Assembly: GCA_943788615.1 (NCBI GenBank)
Contig: CALSQY010000004.1
Coordinates: 558,001 to 622,000, forward strand
DNA from: UBA4465 sp002292365
Lineage (GTDB): Bacteria; Bacteroidota; Bacteroidia; Cytophagales; Cyclobacteriaceae
Length of the DNA stretch: 64,000 nucleotides
Direction: 5' to 3'
Each line of letters starts with the position of its first letter. Positions within the stretch are counted from its first letter, which is position 1. The notes beneath the pieces were generated by a model. It did no database searches and was not told where the DNA came from. It was given only the letters and a program-made list of their open reading frames with translations. This document shows, piece by piece, positions 29,018 to 38,139 of the stretch. The position numbers were made by a program, and so were the translations under genes.

Positions 29018-31549
29018 TTGATTAAATTTACCAAAAAAATTCATTCAGACCGCTTTTTTTCCTTGAAATTCAATCCTTACTCCACCGACCTTCCCGTTGC
29101 CGACATTTTTGATGAAGTAAAGCACCAACTTCATGCCCGCACCACCGTAATCGTAAATGCCCCAGCAGGAGCAGGAAAAAGCACCTTACTCCCTTTGGCC
29201 CTAATGAATGAAGCATGGTTAGCTGGAAAAAAGATTCTTATGCTGGAGCCCAGAAGACTGGCTGCACGCTCCATTGCCGAGAGAATGTCTGGTCTATTAG
29301 ACGAACCCATTGGCCGTACGATCGGCTATAGAATTCGTTTTGACACCAAGGTAGGTCAACAAACTAAAATCGAGGTACTTACAGAAGGTATTTTGACGAG
29401 AATGCTCCACTCAGACAACGAATTGCGTGATGTGGGGTTGATTGTTTTTGATGAATTCCATGAGCGAAGCATCCATGCAGACGTTGCCTTGGCACTTTGT
29501 CGAGAAGCGCAGCAAGTCTTGCGGCCAGACTTACGAATCATGATCATGTCGGCGACCTTGGACATGCCCTTATTGGCTGACTTATTGAAAGCTCCTGTGG
29601 TGATCAGTAAGGGTAGACCCTTTGAGGTAGAGCGATTTTATACAGGAGATATAGATGAGCGCATGATGCCAGAAATGGCTGCACATACCATATCCAAAGC
29701 CGTAAAAGCACATCCAGGTGATGTATTGGCTTTTTTTCCTGGCCAAAGAGAAATCCGGAAATGTGAAGAAATATTGAAATCAAAACTGAGCGATTTTGAA
29801 ATTCATCCTCTTTATGGTCAGCTTCCCATTAACGCACAACGAGCCGCCTTATTTCCAGATAAAAATGGACGCCGAAAAATAGTACTGGCTACCTCCATTG
29901 CTGAAACCAGTCTCACTATAGAAGGCATCAAAATTGTCGTTGATACTGGATTTGGTAGAACTTCGCGATTCGATACAAAATCGGGTCTTTCTCGTTTGGA
30001 AACTATCGTCATCTCTAAAGATGCAGCTGATCAACGCTCCGGTCGAGCCGGAAGGTTGACTCCGGGTGTTTGCTATAGGATGTGGAGTCTTGCCACGCAG
30101 AATCGAATGAAAGCCCATCGAATCCCAGAAATAGAAGCCTCAGATTTAGCCCCATTGGTTTTGGATTTAGCCGCATGGGGCATCACTGATGCACATCAAC
30201 TCACCTGGCTAACGCCGCCACCCAAAGGAAGCCTTGCCCAAGCCAGTGAACTCTTACATCAGTTAGAGGCGCTGGAGAAGGGTCGCATTACCCCACTGGG
30301 AAAGCGCATTCATCAACTGCCCTGTCATCCTCGTATTGCCCATATGCTGTTATTTGCCCAAGCCAACAATACCTTAGCCTTGGCGGCAGATATTGCGGCA
30401 CTTTTAGAAGAAAGAGATCCCTTAACCCGAGAAGTTGGCATAGATCTCAATCTACGGATTGAGGAGCTTAGAAGGTTTCGATCTCTTAATAATAATGGTC
30501 ATCGATTTGGACGCATTGACCAAATATCCAAGTCCTACTTACGACTTTTTGATAAGGATCAAAGTGCTGAGCCCATAGATCCTTATGATACCGGTATCCT
30601 TATTGCCCAAGCCTACCCTGAGCGTATTGCCTGTGCCCGACCTGGCAACAACGCCCAATTTCAGCTCAGTAATGGTAGGTATGCTATGGCAGGACATAAA
30701 GATGATTTGGCGCATGAGCCTTGGCTGGCCGTAGCTCACATGGATGCTCGAGAGGGATTAGGTAAAATATTTCTTGCCGCACCTCTCAACCCCAAAGATT
30801 TGGCTCCTCTGGTCAAAGAAAAAGAAATCATCACTTGGGATACTGAACACGGGGGATTAATTGCCACTCAGGAACTTCGAATTGGAAACATCATATTGAA
30901 GTCTACCCCATTGCCTGAGCCAGCGGAAACCGATCTCGTGGCTGCCATTAGCGATGCCATCAAAAAAGAAGGTAAACAACTGCTCAACTTTGATGACGAC
31001 TTTATACAATGGCAAAATCGAATACTAAGTATTCGGAGATGGAGACCCGAACTACTTTGGCCAGACACCTCGACAAACACCCTTTTATTAACCAATAATG
31101 AATGGCTCGCCCCATTTCTCATCGGTATCAAAAAACCAGCAGATCTCAAAAAATTAAAGCTGCGTGATCTCCTATCCTATACCCTAAGCAAAACACAACA
31201 AGACCTGCTTCAGATACTTGCACCTCCCAGTATCCTTGTACCAAGTGGTGCAACGATCAAGTTGGCCTATCTTCCCTCCGGAGCACCTCCCATTCTAGCG
31301 GTAAGATTACAAGAACTTTTTGGATGGGAGAAAGGTCCAACCATCAATGAAGGATTGATAAAAGTAGTATTGCATTTATTATCTCCCGGTTTCAAACCCG
31401 TCCAAGTCACTACTGATCTCATGAGTTTTTGGGAACATACTTATTTTGAAGTTCGTAAAGAGCTCAAAAGGCGCTACCCGAAACACAGTTGGCCCGATGA
31501 CCCTATGTCCGAAACAGCGATAAGAGGTACCCTACCTAGAAAAAAATAA
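29018..31549 (+). CDS. hrpB: ATP-dependent helicase HrpB
   Basis: DEAH-type RNA/DNA helicase. Motifs in order: APAGAGKSTLLPLAL (Walker A), EPRRLAARSIAERM, VFDEFHERS (here DEFH), MSATLD, FFPGQREI, ATSIAETSLTIEG and QRSGRAGR; then the helicase-associated and HrpB C-terminal domains to the end (843 aa). Only TTG starts are available: 29018, or 29063, which gives a shorter N-terminus just before PYSTDLPVADIF; the latter is more like other family members. Function in Bacteroidota is not known. It abuts the convergent hypothetical gene at 31550. Confidence 0.92.
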   Translation: MIKFTKKIHSDRFFSLKFNPYSTDLPVADIFDEVKHQLHARTTVIVNAPAGAGKSTLLPLALMNEAWLAGKKILMLEPRRLAARSIAERMSGLLDEPIGRTIGYRIRFDTKVGQQTKIEVLTEGILTRMLHSDNELRDVGLIVFDEFHERSIHADVALALCREAQQVLRPDLRIMIMSATLDMPLLADLLKAPVVISKGRPFEVERFYTGDIDERMMPEMAAHTISKAVKAHPGDVLAFFPGQREIRKCEEILKSKLSDFEIHPLYGQLPINAQRAALFPDKNGRRKIVLATSIAETSLTIEGIKIVVDTGFGRTSRFDTKSGLSRLETIVISKDAADQRSGRAGRLTPGVCYRMWSLATQNRMKAHRIPEIEASDLAPLVLDLAAWGITDAHQLTWLTPPPKGSLAQASELLHQLEALEKGRITPLGKRIHQLPCHPRIAHMLLFAQANNTLALAADIAALLEERDPLTREVGIDLNLRIEELRRFRSLNNNGHRFGRIDQISKSYLRLFDKDQSAEPIDPYDTGILIAQAYPERIACARPGNNAQFQLSNGRYAMAGHKDDLAHEPWLAVAHMDAREGLGKIFLAAPLNPKDLAPLVKEKEIITWDTEHGGLIATQELRIGNIILKSTPLPEPAETDLVAAISDAIKKEGKQLLNFDDDFIQWQNRILSIRRWRPELLWPDTSTNTLLLTNNEWLAPFLIGIKKPADLKKLKLRDLLSYTLSKTQQDLLQILAPPSILVPSGATIKLAYLPSGAPPILAVRLQELFGWEKGPTINEGLIKVVLHLLSPGFKPVQVTTDLMSFWEHTYFEVRKELKRRYPKHSWPDDPMSETAIRGTLPRKK

Positions 31550-31918
31550 TTATTTCTTGTCCTTGGACTTCTTCATCTCTACATGGAGGGCCTTGGCCAG
31601 CCTAGGAAACAATTCGAACACCCGTCTCAAGGCGTGTATGTTTCTTGTTTTTAATTGGAAGGGATCGCCGTCTTCATCTTGCCAAGAAATCGTAATGATG
31701 GCATTGCGCACCTCTATGGGATGGTGATGAGTGATTTGCTTCACCAACTCATACGAACTTAACAAGGCCTCCTCATAGCTACTCGCCTCCTGTGGAATTC
31801 CGTTACTTAATTGGAGGTATTTTATCTTGTTTTGATAAAAAACACGTAAATAATGATACTGATCATCTAGGCTTCTACCGCGCAACTTAATCTTATAATA
31901 ACCAGATTCAATTTTCAT
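31550..31918 (-). CDS. Hypothetical protein, 122 aa
   Basis: Not recognised. A small soluble basic protein: beta-rich first half (YYKIKLRGRSLDDQYHYLRV), central EEALLSSYELVKQI helix, another strand (AIITISWQDEDGDPF) and a C-terminal helix ending in a Lys-rich tail. It converges with hrpB, their stops touching. ATG start at 31918. No signal peptide or known motif. Confidence 0.65.
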   Translation of the reverse strand: MKIESGYYKIKLRGRSLDDQYHYLRVFYQNKIKYLQLSNGIPQEASSYEEALLSSYELVKQITHHHPIEVRNAIITISWQDEDGDPFQLKTRNIHALRRVFELFPRLAKALHVEMKKSKDKK

Positions 31919-32045
31919 TATGCTAATTTAAATAGTAAATACTAATTTAATTAGCTTTTATCTTTGTATTTTAAAATTTAATGATCATTACCTGAATTCA
32001 GTTATCTAATCTCACTGATCCTTATCTCATCAAGACCCAAATACC

Positions 32046-34235
32046 TCAATGCACCTGAAGCAATTTTGAACGATACTCGCCCTTTTCATCTACCAGCGAT
32101 ACTACATATGAACCCCTTGATAATGAGACCCTCTTGAAAATATAAATAGCCGCCTTCTGATGCTCAATAGGCCGATTTATAATGACTGATCCCCTGAGAT
32201 CCGTAATTTGAAGTTGGACCACGGGCCTATCTGAAATCACTTTAAATACGTTCCCTTCGCTTACCGGATTGGGATAAATCTTAAAATTCTCGCCCTTTGA
32301 CAGATTCAGAAGCTCTTCGGAGTTAAACAAAGAAGTCGACAATGCGTAAGCCGCTTCACCTACTTGAGCACCGATCAAACGCCCAGGTAGATCATCCATT
32401 GGGGGGTGAATACCTCCATAAATTCTAGACAAACCACATTGATCTGCAGCATCTATATATTTCGCCCATTGTAAGGTTATGTCTTGACTGGGGCCCCTTT
32501 CAAACTTTAAAAATTCATCTTTTTTTGCTAAGTAAGCACCCATTCCTCCTGGAAAATAAGGATCCCCCGTAAGTAAGGTTAATACAGTAGCTGCCGCCCT
32601 AGAATAAGTCGAATGCCCTGAAATATAACCGGCAAAGGGTGGAGTGACAAATGACAGTCGCTGATAAGGCCACCAATTTTTTGCCAATACCCAACCCACG
32701 CCTGCTACATCTTGGGTCACCTCCTGAATTTCATCATGGCCTCTCCAACTATATAATTTAATGGCCCCGATGTTTTCACCATTCAGTCCAACCAATGCAT
32801 CTCCAGCTTCTACTTGTGCGATCAAGCCTTCAACCAAAGGCACACCATCGACATGATAATTGATTCCTTCAGGTAAAGATGATTGTCCTAAACTAGCCAT
32901 ATATCTTAAAGCTGAAATAGGTCGAATAAAATCATAATAACCCTTGATAGACCAAGCAGCAATGGCTGCATCATGCATGGCACCTCCCAATATAAAATAA
33001 GCTTTTGCATCCCACTCCAAAGCCGTCAATGGCGCACCTTCTCCCTCAAATTTTCTATCAAATAAAGGATGATCCATCACGTCATTCATTATTTTAAACC
33101 AATGACCTGGTGGTGTTTCTGACTCAGGACCATCTGCCCAAAACTCGGATAAAACACGAGTATAATCACCTCTAGGTACTATTTGCACATCATACGGCTG
33201 ATCAGTTATAGGGTTTAATACATAGCCCTCACTCCCATCTCCACCATTAAAAAAATCATAGAATGCTTTAACTTCTTCTCTGTTTTTAGGAAAATCAGCT
33301 AGGTCTAAATTACCCAATGTATTGGGAGAAATATCTATCAAAATTGAATCCGCTATATCCAAGTGCGAAGACCAGGAGGCTACCAAACTAAAATTCCATT
33401 TATAATCAACTGAACCTTGCACATCCCCAGGCACCAACAATGACGGTGCTCCAGGATCATGATAAATAGAATATTCAAATCCATCTCTTTCTGCTATAGA
33501 AGGATTTTTTAAGGCAAAAGGGATCACACTTCCCCATTCTGCACCCAGAAAACTGGGTGACCCTACGATCAAATTGCCCGATTGATCTATGAACTGATCA
33601 AAACCAAGAGGCTGCCACCTATTAGGATCATTCAAGGAAATGCTACTATCCCGTTGACTCAAGATCAAAGGATCATTGACTGGGCTATAGAATAAGTTTT
33701 GATAATCTTGATTCTCATTAGAACCATCCTGAAGCCCATATAATATGATTTGTTCGGCCAGATAATTTCCTAAAGCCGCAGGTCCCTCATTCAAATAATC
33801 TTGACTTATCAAATAAATATCATGACCCAATTCCAACATTAAATCATCTGCAAGTTGCTTTACTTCAGTTGCTCCAGGGCTGTACCTAAATCTGTGACTG
33901 ATCAATCGGTAAGCCACGTAGCTCATTGCCGTCTCTTGGGCTACCTCAATGGCTTCAGACCATGTGTAACCTTCCTCGAAAGAAAAATAATATTGACCTC
34001 GTGTTTTGTTTAAAAAATAGGGTTCTGCTTTTGGATCATGTACGGCCCATGCATCGTACATACCTGCAGAAACATGAAACAGATTCCTTGCATGTACAGT
34101 AGGCCGGGCATAGTCATTTCGAATGGATGCAAGCAATACCTCGTTCCAAGATCTTGCCACCGAAACGTCCTGCTGCGCCAGAACAATTGCGGGCAGCAAT
34201 AACAGAAAAAAAATAGATTTGAATTTAGAGCACAT
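32046..34235 (-). CDS. Vanadium-dependent haloperoxidase-like (PAP2 superfamily) protein with T9SS sorting domain
   Basis: Secreted protein of about 729 aa with a signal peptide (FFLLLLPAIVLAQQ). The central and C-terminal part carry the PAP2/vanadium haloperoxidase pattern: AMHDAAIAAWSIKGYYD, SGHSTYSRAAA and RIYGGIHPPMDDLPGR, the last containing the His expected to bind vanadate. The last 80 residues, beginning FKIYPNPVSEG, form a type A T9SS sorting domain, so the enzyme is delivered to the cell surface or medium. Haloperoxidase or phosphatase activity cannot be decided from sequence. ATG at 34235 is chosen over TTG at 34247. Confidence 0.85.
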   Translation of the reverse strand: MCSKFKSIFFLLLLPAIVLAQQDVSVARSWNEVLLASIRNDYARPTVHARNLFHVSAGMYDAWAVHDPKAEPYFLNKTRGQYYFSFEEGYTWSEAIEVAQETAMSYVAYRLISHRFRYSPGATEVKQLADDLMLELGHDIYLISQDYLNEGPAALGNYLAEQIILYGLQDGSNENQDYQNLFYSPVNDPLILSQRDSSISLNDPNRWQPLGFDQFIDQSGNLIVGSPSFLGAEWGSVIPFALKNPSIAERDGFEYSIYHDPGAPSLLVPGDVQGSVDYKWNFSLVASWSSHLDIADSILIDISPNTLGNLDLADFPKNREEVKAFYDFFNGGDGSEGYVLNPITDQPYDVQIVPRGDYTRVLSEFWADGPESETPPGHWFKIMNDVMDHPLFDRKFEGEGAPLTALEWDAKAYFILGGAMHDAAIAAWSIKGYYDFIRPISALRYMASLGQSSLPEGINYHVDGVPLVEGLIAQVEAGDALVGLNGENIGAIKLYSWRGHDEIQEVTQDVAGVGWVLAKNWWPYQRLSFVTPPFAGYISGHSTYSRAAATVLTLLTGDPYFPGGMGAYLAKKDEFLKFERGPSQDITLQWAKYIDAADQCGLSRIYGGIHPPMDDLPGRLIGAQVGEAAYALSTSLFNSEELLNLSKGENFKIYPNPVSEGNVFKVISDRPVVQLQITDLRGSVIINRPIEHQKAAIYIFKRVSLSRGSYVVSLVDEKGEYRSKLLQVH

Positions 34236-34334
34236 TACAGCACTCAAAATTACAAATTCCTACAAGGATTATAAAATTTAAGCCGGTTTAATCAACTCAA
34301 AAAATACTTAATGATAAACAAATGGGAGTATTGG

Positions 34335-36197
34335 TCAATTTAACTCAATAATCATAGCAGATAAAGGATCCAATTGAAGCGCTCTTGAAAAATCTACTAT
34401 TTGATTTGAAATAATATCTACGCCTTGATCATCCGCTTGGATCATCTCGCCAAACCTAGAAAACTCTAGACCTTTGGCCGTTTTATTTTTGTTCAAAATA
34501 ATCATGACCTTATCTTTTTCCGTAAATCTGAAAAATACATAAACTCCTTCTTTTGGATTATAATGCATCAATTCACCTTTATGAACCGCCTCGCTCCCTT
34601 TTCTCCAATTCAATATTTTCTTCATATACTGTTGGGCCTCCAACTGCTGAGCCGTCAAGCCAGCACCCGTGAATCCATTGACCTGATCTCCTTCCCAGCC
34701 TCCTGGGAAATCTGATCGAATCAATCCATGATCTTCACTTCCTGGATTACTCATTAAAATTTCTGTCCCATAATAAAACTGTGGAATACCCCTGATGGTA
34801 GCATAATAGGCAATCCCTAATTTAAACAAATCAAAATTTTCATTGACTTGTGTGAAAAATCGACTCATATCGTGATTATCTGGAAATACAACCAGATTGT
34901 CTGGATCTGGGTATATGAAATCCAAAGCCAGCATGGCATAGGCCTCTCTCCACATATTTCTCTCTTCATTTTCGTTTAAAGATTTGATGAAGGCTGCTTG
35001 CAAAGGAAAGTCCATGACACTAGGTAGGCAGGAAACATGACCCGTAGCATTTTCCTTACCTTTTTGCCAATGAGCGACAATAGCGGGCTGCGTATTCCAC
35101 TCTTCCCCCACTACATTAAAGTTAGGATACTCATTCAATACACCACAAGACCATTCTTGTAAGTAGTCCATATCGGGATAGGGATACGTATCCATCCTGA
35201 TACCCATCAAATCAGCATATTCAATCCACCAAATGGCATTTTGGAGTAAATAAGTAGCCATGTATTGATTCCGCTGATTTAAATCCGGCATAGTAGGAAC
35301 AAACCATCCATCCACAAATTCTTTCAAATCAATATTAGATTTATGGGGGTCTTGTACAACGGGTTTGGTATGTGTTGTAATATGATAAGCTCCGTTTTTA
35401 AACTCTTCTTGATAATTTACCCAATCATCCATAGGAAAATCCTTCATCCACCAATGTTGCAAACCCGAATGATTGATGATCATATCCATGATGATTCCCA
35501 CACCTTTCTCCTTTGCTTGCTGGGAAAATGCCCTAAATTCTTCATTGTCTCCATAACGTAGATCTACCTTATAAAAATCAGTAGTTGAATAGCCATGATA
35601 AGAATAATGTGCCATATTATTTTCCAAAATTGGATTGAGCCAAATTGCCGTAAATCCCATTTCATCAATATAGTCCAGATGATCCACCATTCCCTTGACA
35701 TCTCCACCATGACGTCCACCCTTGAGGCCACGATTTAATTTTTCTTTTAATTTAGGCATTTCATCATTGGATGGATTGCCGTTGGCAAAGCGATCGGGGG
35801 TAATGAGATACAATACGTCGCTTGAATTAAATCCTTGTCGAAGGGCTGAATTTTCTCTTCTCCCCCTTAATTCATAAGTATAGGATTGCACGATCTTTTT
35901 ACCTCTCCTAAATTCAATTTCAAAAGCACCCGGTACTACATCCTCAGTCAATTGAAGGTCTATGAATAAATAGTTTGAATTCTTAACCCTAGTGGTTTTA
36001 GTTAAAGACACGCCTGGATAATCAATTTGTGGACTTGACTCCGCAATATTTGTCCCGTAAATCATCAACTGAAGATGTTGATTGGTCATCCCTGCCCACC
36101 AAAAAGGAGGTTCAACCTTACTCAGATCTTGAGCACTGCTCATTACGGTAGATAAAGCAAAAACAATAAGAAGCAAAATACTTCGTAAATAAGTCAT
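34335..36197 (-). CDS. GH13 alpha-amylase / neopullulanase-like, exported
   Basis: Exported starch- or maltodextrin-acting enzyme (signal peptide to about residue 22). N-terminal cyclomaltodextrinase-type beta-sandwich (about 25-115), GH13 barrel with GFTAIWLNPI, DMIINHSG, GIRMDTYP (Asp336 nucleophile), VVGEEWNT (Glu365, acid/base), FPDNHDM (Asp443), and a small C-terminal domain. Similar in layout to SusA-type neopullulanases. It is divergent from a LacI-family regulator, the common arrangement for a maltodextrin-controlled enzyme. 620 aa, complete. Confidence 0.92.
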   Translation of the reverse strand: MTYLRSILLLIVFALSTVMSSAQDLSKVEPPFWWAGMTNQHLQLMIYGTNIAESSPQIDYPGVSLTKTTRVKNSNYLFIDLQLTEDVVPGAFEIEFRRGKKIVQSYTYELRGRRENSALRQGFNSSDVLYLITPDRFANGNPSNDEMPKLKEKLNRGLKGGRHGGDVKGMVDHLDYIDEMGFTAIWLNPILENNMAHYSYHGYSTTDFYKVDLRYGDNEEFRAFSQQAKEKGVGIIMDMIINHSGLQHWWMKDFPMDDWVNYQEEFKNGAYHITTHTKPVVQDPHKSNIDLKEFVDGWFVPTMPDLNQRNQYMATYLLQNAIWWIEYADLMGIRMDTYPYPDMDYLQEWSCGVLNEYPNFNVVGEEWNTQPAIVAHWQKGKENATGHVSCLPSVMDFPLQAAFIKSLNENEERNMWREAYAMLALDFIYPDPDNLVVFPDNHDMSRFFTQVNENFDLFKLGIAYYATIRGIPQFYYGTEILMSNPGSEDHGLIRSDFPGGWEGDQVNGFTGAGLTAQQLEAQQYMKKILNWRKGSEAVHKGELMHYNPKEGVYVFFRFTEKDKVMIILNKNKTAKGLEFSRFGEMIQADDQGVDIISNQIVDFSRALQLDPLSAMIIELN

Positions 36198-36304
36198 ATA
36201 AATAAATTGGATAATTTAGAATAATAGTTAGGGATTCAAACCCTTAATCATTTAAATTTAGAATAAATTAATGCATTTATAATCCTATTTTTTCAAATTT
36301 ATTA

Positions 36305-36438
36305 TCGTAATCGATTGCATTATTATACATTTCGGGATGGACTGGTTAAAAGGTTGTTTTTTGATAGAAATCAGTTCTTTTAAATTTCTCCAGTATTACA
36401 TATGTTTGATATCTCTTATTTTTTTGGAGTTATATTTT
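36305..36438. promoter_or_regulatory. Divergent LacI/amylase promoter region
   Basis: The 293-bp gap between the amylase and lacI-type genes holds TCGTAATCGATTGC near its middle (core palindrome AATCGATT at 36309-36316), a plausible operator for the LacI-type regulator. On the plus strand a candidate promoter has TTTG at 36405-36408 and TATATTTT at 36431-36438 (22-bp gap), about 50 bp before the regulator ATG. The regulator probably controls the divergent amylase and itself. Confidence 0.45.
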
Positions 36439-36490
36439 TAAAATAGTATATTAAGTGTCAAATGTCTAAACCATGTGGCAATAAATCTTA

Positions 36491-37510
36491 ATGAAACAAG
36501 CCGTAACCTTAAAAGATTTAGCTCGAGAATTGAACATTGCGACCAGTACGGTTTCACGCGCCCTTAAAGGCAATCCTGAAATCAGTGCCGTAACCACAGC
36601 TCGCGTACAAAAATTAGCGAAAGAACTTAATTATGAACCCAATGCCCTAGCCCTAAGTTTAAGACACAGCAAGACCAACACGATTGGCGTGATTTTACCA
36701 GAGCTGGTGCATTTTTTCTTTTCCACAGTCATCAGTGGCATCGAAGACATAGCTTATTCCAATGGTTATAATATTATCATTTGCCAATCCAATGAAAATA
36801 TTGATCGTGAAATACTCGATACCAAAGCACTATTCAATCACAGGGTCGATGGTATCTTGGCCTGTGTGTCTAGAAACACCTCTGTCTACGATCATTTTAT
36901 CGCGATTCAAGACAAAGGTATACCTATTGTGTTTTTTGATCGTGATGTACCTATTGATGCCAGTAAAATCCTTTCAAACGATTTTGAAGGTGGCTACAAT
37001 GCAACCAAACATTTAATTGAATCTGGAAAAATAAATTTAATCCATCTCTCGGGTCCAGAAGGACTGATGTTGAGCGAGCAGCGTACACGTGGTTTTATTC
37101 AAGCTCATCAGGATTTAGGTATTCCTTTTAATAAAGAAAAAATATTACGCTGTGGTGATGGAGATGCTCAAGAGAACTACAAAATCATCCAAAATACCCT
37201 GAAAAAAGGCATGAAATTTGACGGAATATTTGCTGTCAATGACATCGCTGCGGTAGGGGCTTTACAAGCTCTACAAGCAGCCCATATATCCGTACCCCAA
37301 GAGGTGGCCATCGTCGGTTATTCTGATTGGCAATTTTCTTCTTTTATCTCACCTAGACTGACCACTATTAGGCAAAATGGAAATGAAATGGGGAGAAAAG
37401 CTACCGAGTTATTATTGGAAGAAATTCATTCTAAAGATATATTTATAGAGCCGAAGTGTATTACTCTACCCACCAAAATAATCTTGAGAGAAACGACCTT
37501 AAATAAATAA
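36491..37510 (+). CDS. LacI-family transcriptional regulator
   Basis: Cytoplasmic sugar-responsive repressor. Helix-turn-helix at the N-terminus (TLKDLARELNIATSTVSRAL), hinge near LRHSKTNTIG, then a periplasmic-binding-protein-like sensor domain (GVILPELVHFFFSTVISGIE, FDGIFAVNDIAAVGAL). 339 aa, standard length. It is divergent from the GH13 gene and presumably regulates it; sugar ligand unknown but likely a maltose- or glucose-type inducer. Confidence 0.92.
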   Translation: MKQAVTLKDLARELNIATSTVSRALKGNPEISAVTTARVQKLAKELNYEPNALALSLRHSKTNTIGVILPELVHFFFSTVISGIEDIAYSNGYNIIICQSNENIDREILDTKALFNHRVDGILACVSRNTSVYDHFIAIQDKGIPIVFFDRDVPIDASKILSNDFEGGYNATKHLIESGKINLIHLSGPEGLMLSEQRTRGFIQAHQDLGIPFNKEKILRCGDGDAQENYKIIQNTLKKGMKFDGIFAVNDIAAVGALQALQAAHISVPQEVAIVGYSDWQFSSFISPRLTTIRQNGNEMGRKATELLLEEIHSKDIFIEPKCITLPTKIILRETTLNK

Positions 37511-37587
37511 GAAAATAATAATGAGCACCACCATTGTTTTTAAACAATGAAACCTTTCAACAACTAAAAAAAATCCTCGGACAAATA

Positions 37588-38139
37588 ATGCTTTCTATCT
37601 TCGTGAATATATATTTTCGCTTACTCATAATTGGATTTTTTTTTGGCTCTTGTACCCCTAGGGTTATACAATATCAAAATGTAAAGGCAGATTTCGCCAA
37701 TTACCAAAGTTTCTTTGTTTTGAATTCTAAATCTGATCATCTCAGTGCTATTGAATCAGATGAGGTAAATAACCGCATTGAACCCTTTATTATTGATGAA
37801 ATGAGCCGAAGAGGCTACGTAATAGATGCAAACAATCCCGATGTAATCCTAAGATTTGAAATTATCTATGGTTCTGAAAAATCCAATAATACAAACCAAG
37901 GGAATTTTAATATGATATATTACCCCAAAATCAATAATGAAATTGTAGGAGCCATACTGATTGAATTAGTAGATAACAATACCAAAAAGTTGATATGGCA
38001 ATCAAGTATCGATGCCAATCAGACGATGAAAAAAAGAAAAGAAAAAGACCCATTGAAAAAAATAGTAATCCATCTTTTTAATACCTATTTATACCGAGCA
38101 GGTAATCCAATTCCAGACGAGCAATTAAAAATCAAATGA
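37588..38139 (+). CDS. DUF4136 lipoprotein
   Basis: Predicted lipoprotein of about 183 aa: leader YFRLLIIGFFFGSC with the Cys at about residue 22, then a DUF4136-type region with the characteristic start QYQNVKADFANYQSFFVL and the pair DPDVILRF-like NNPDVILRFEI and LIWQSSIDANQ. Role unknown. ATG at 37588 is preferred over 37534 because it leads into the signal peptide. Its stop overlaps the start of the NhaC gene (ATGA), so the two are translated together. Confidence 0.78.
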   Translation: MLSIFVNIYFRLLIIGFFFGSCTPRVIQYQNVKADFANYQSFFVLNSKSDHLSAIESDEVNNRIEPFIIDEMSRRGYVIDANNPDVILRFEIIYGSEKSNNTNQGNFNMIYYPKINNEIVGAILIELVDNNTKKLIWQSSIDANQTMKKRKEKDPLKKIVIHLFNTYLYRAGNPIPDEQLKIK

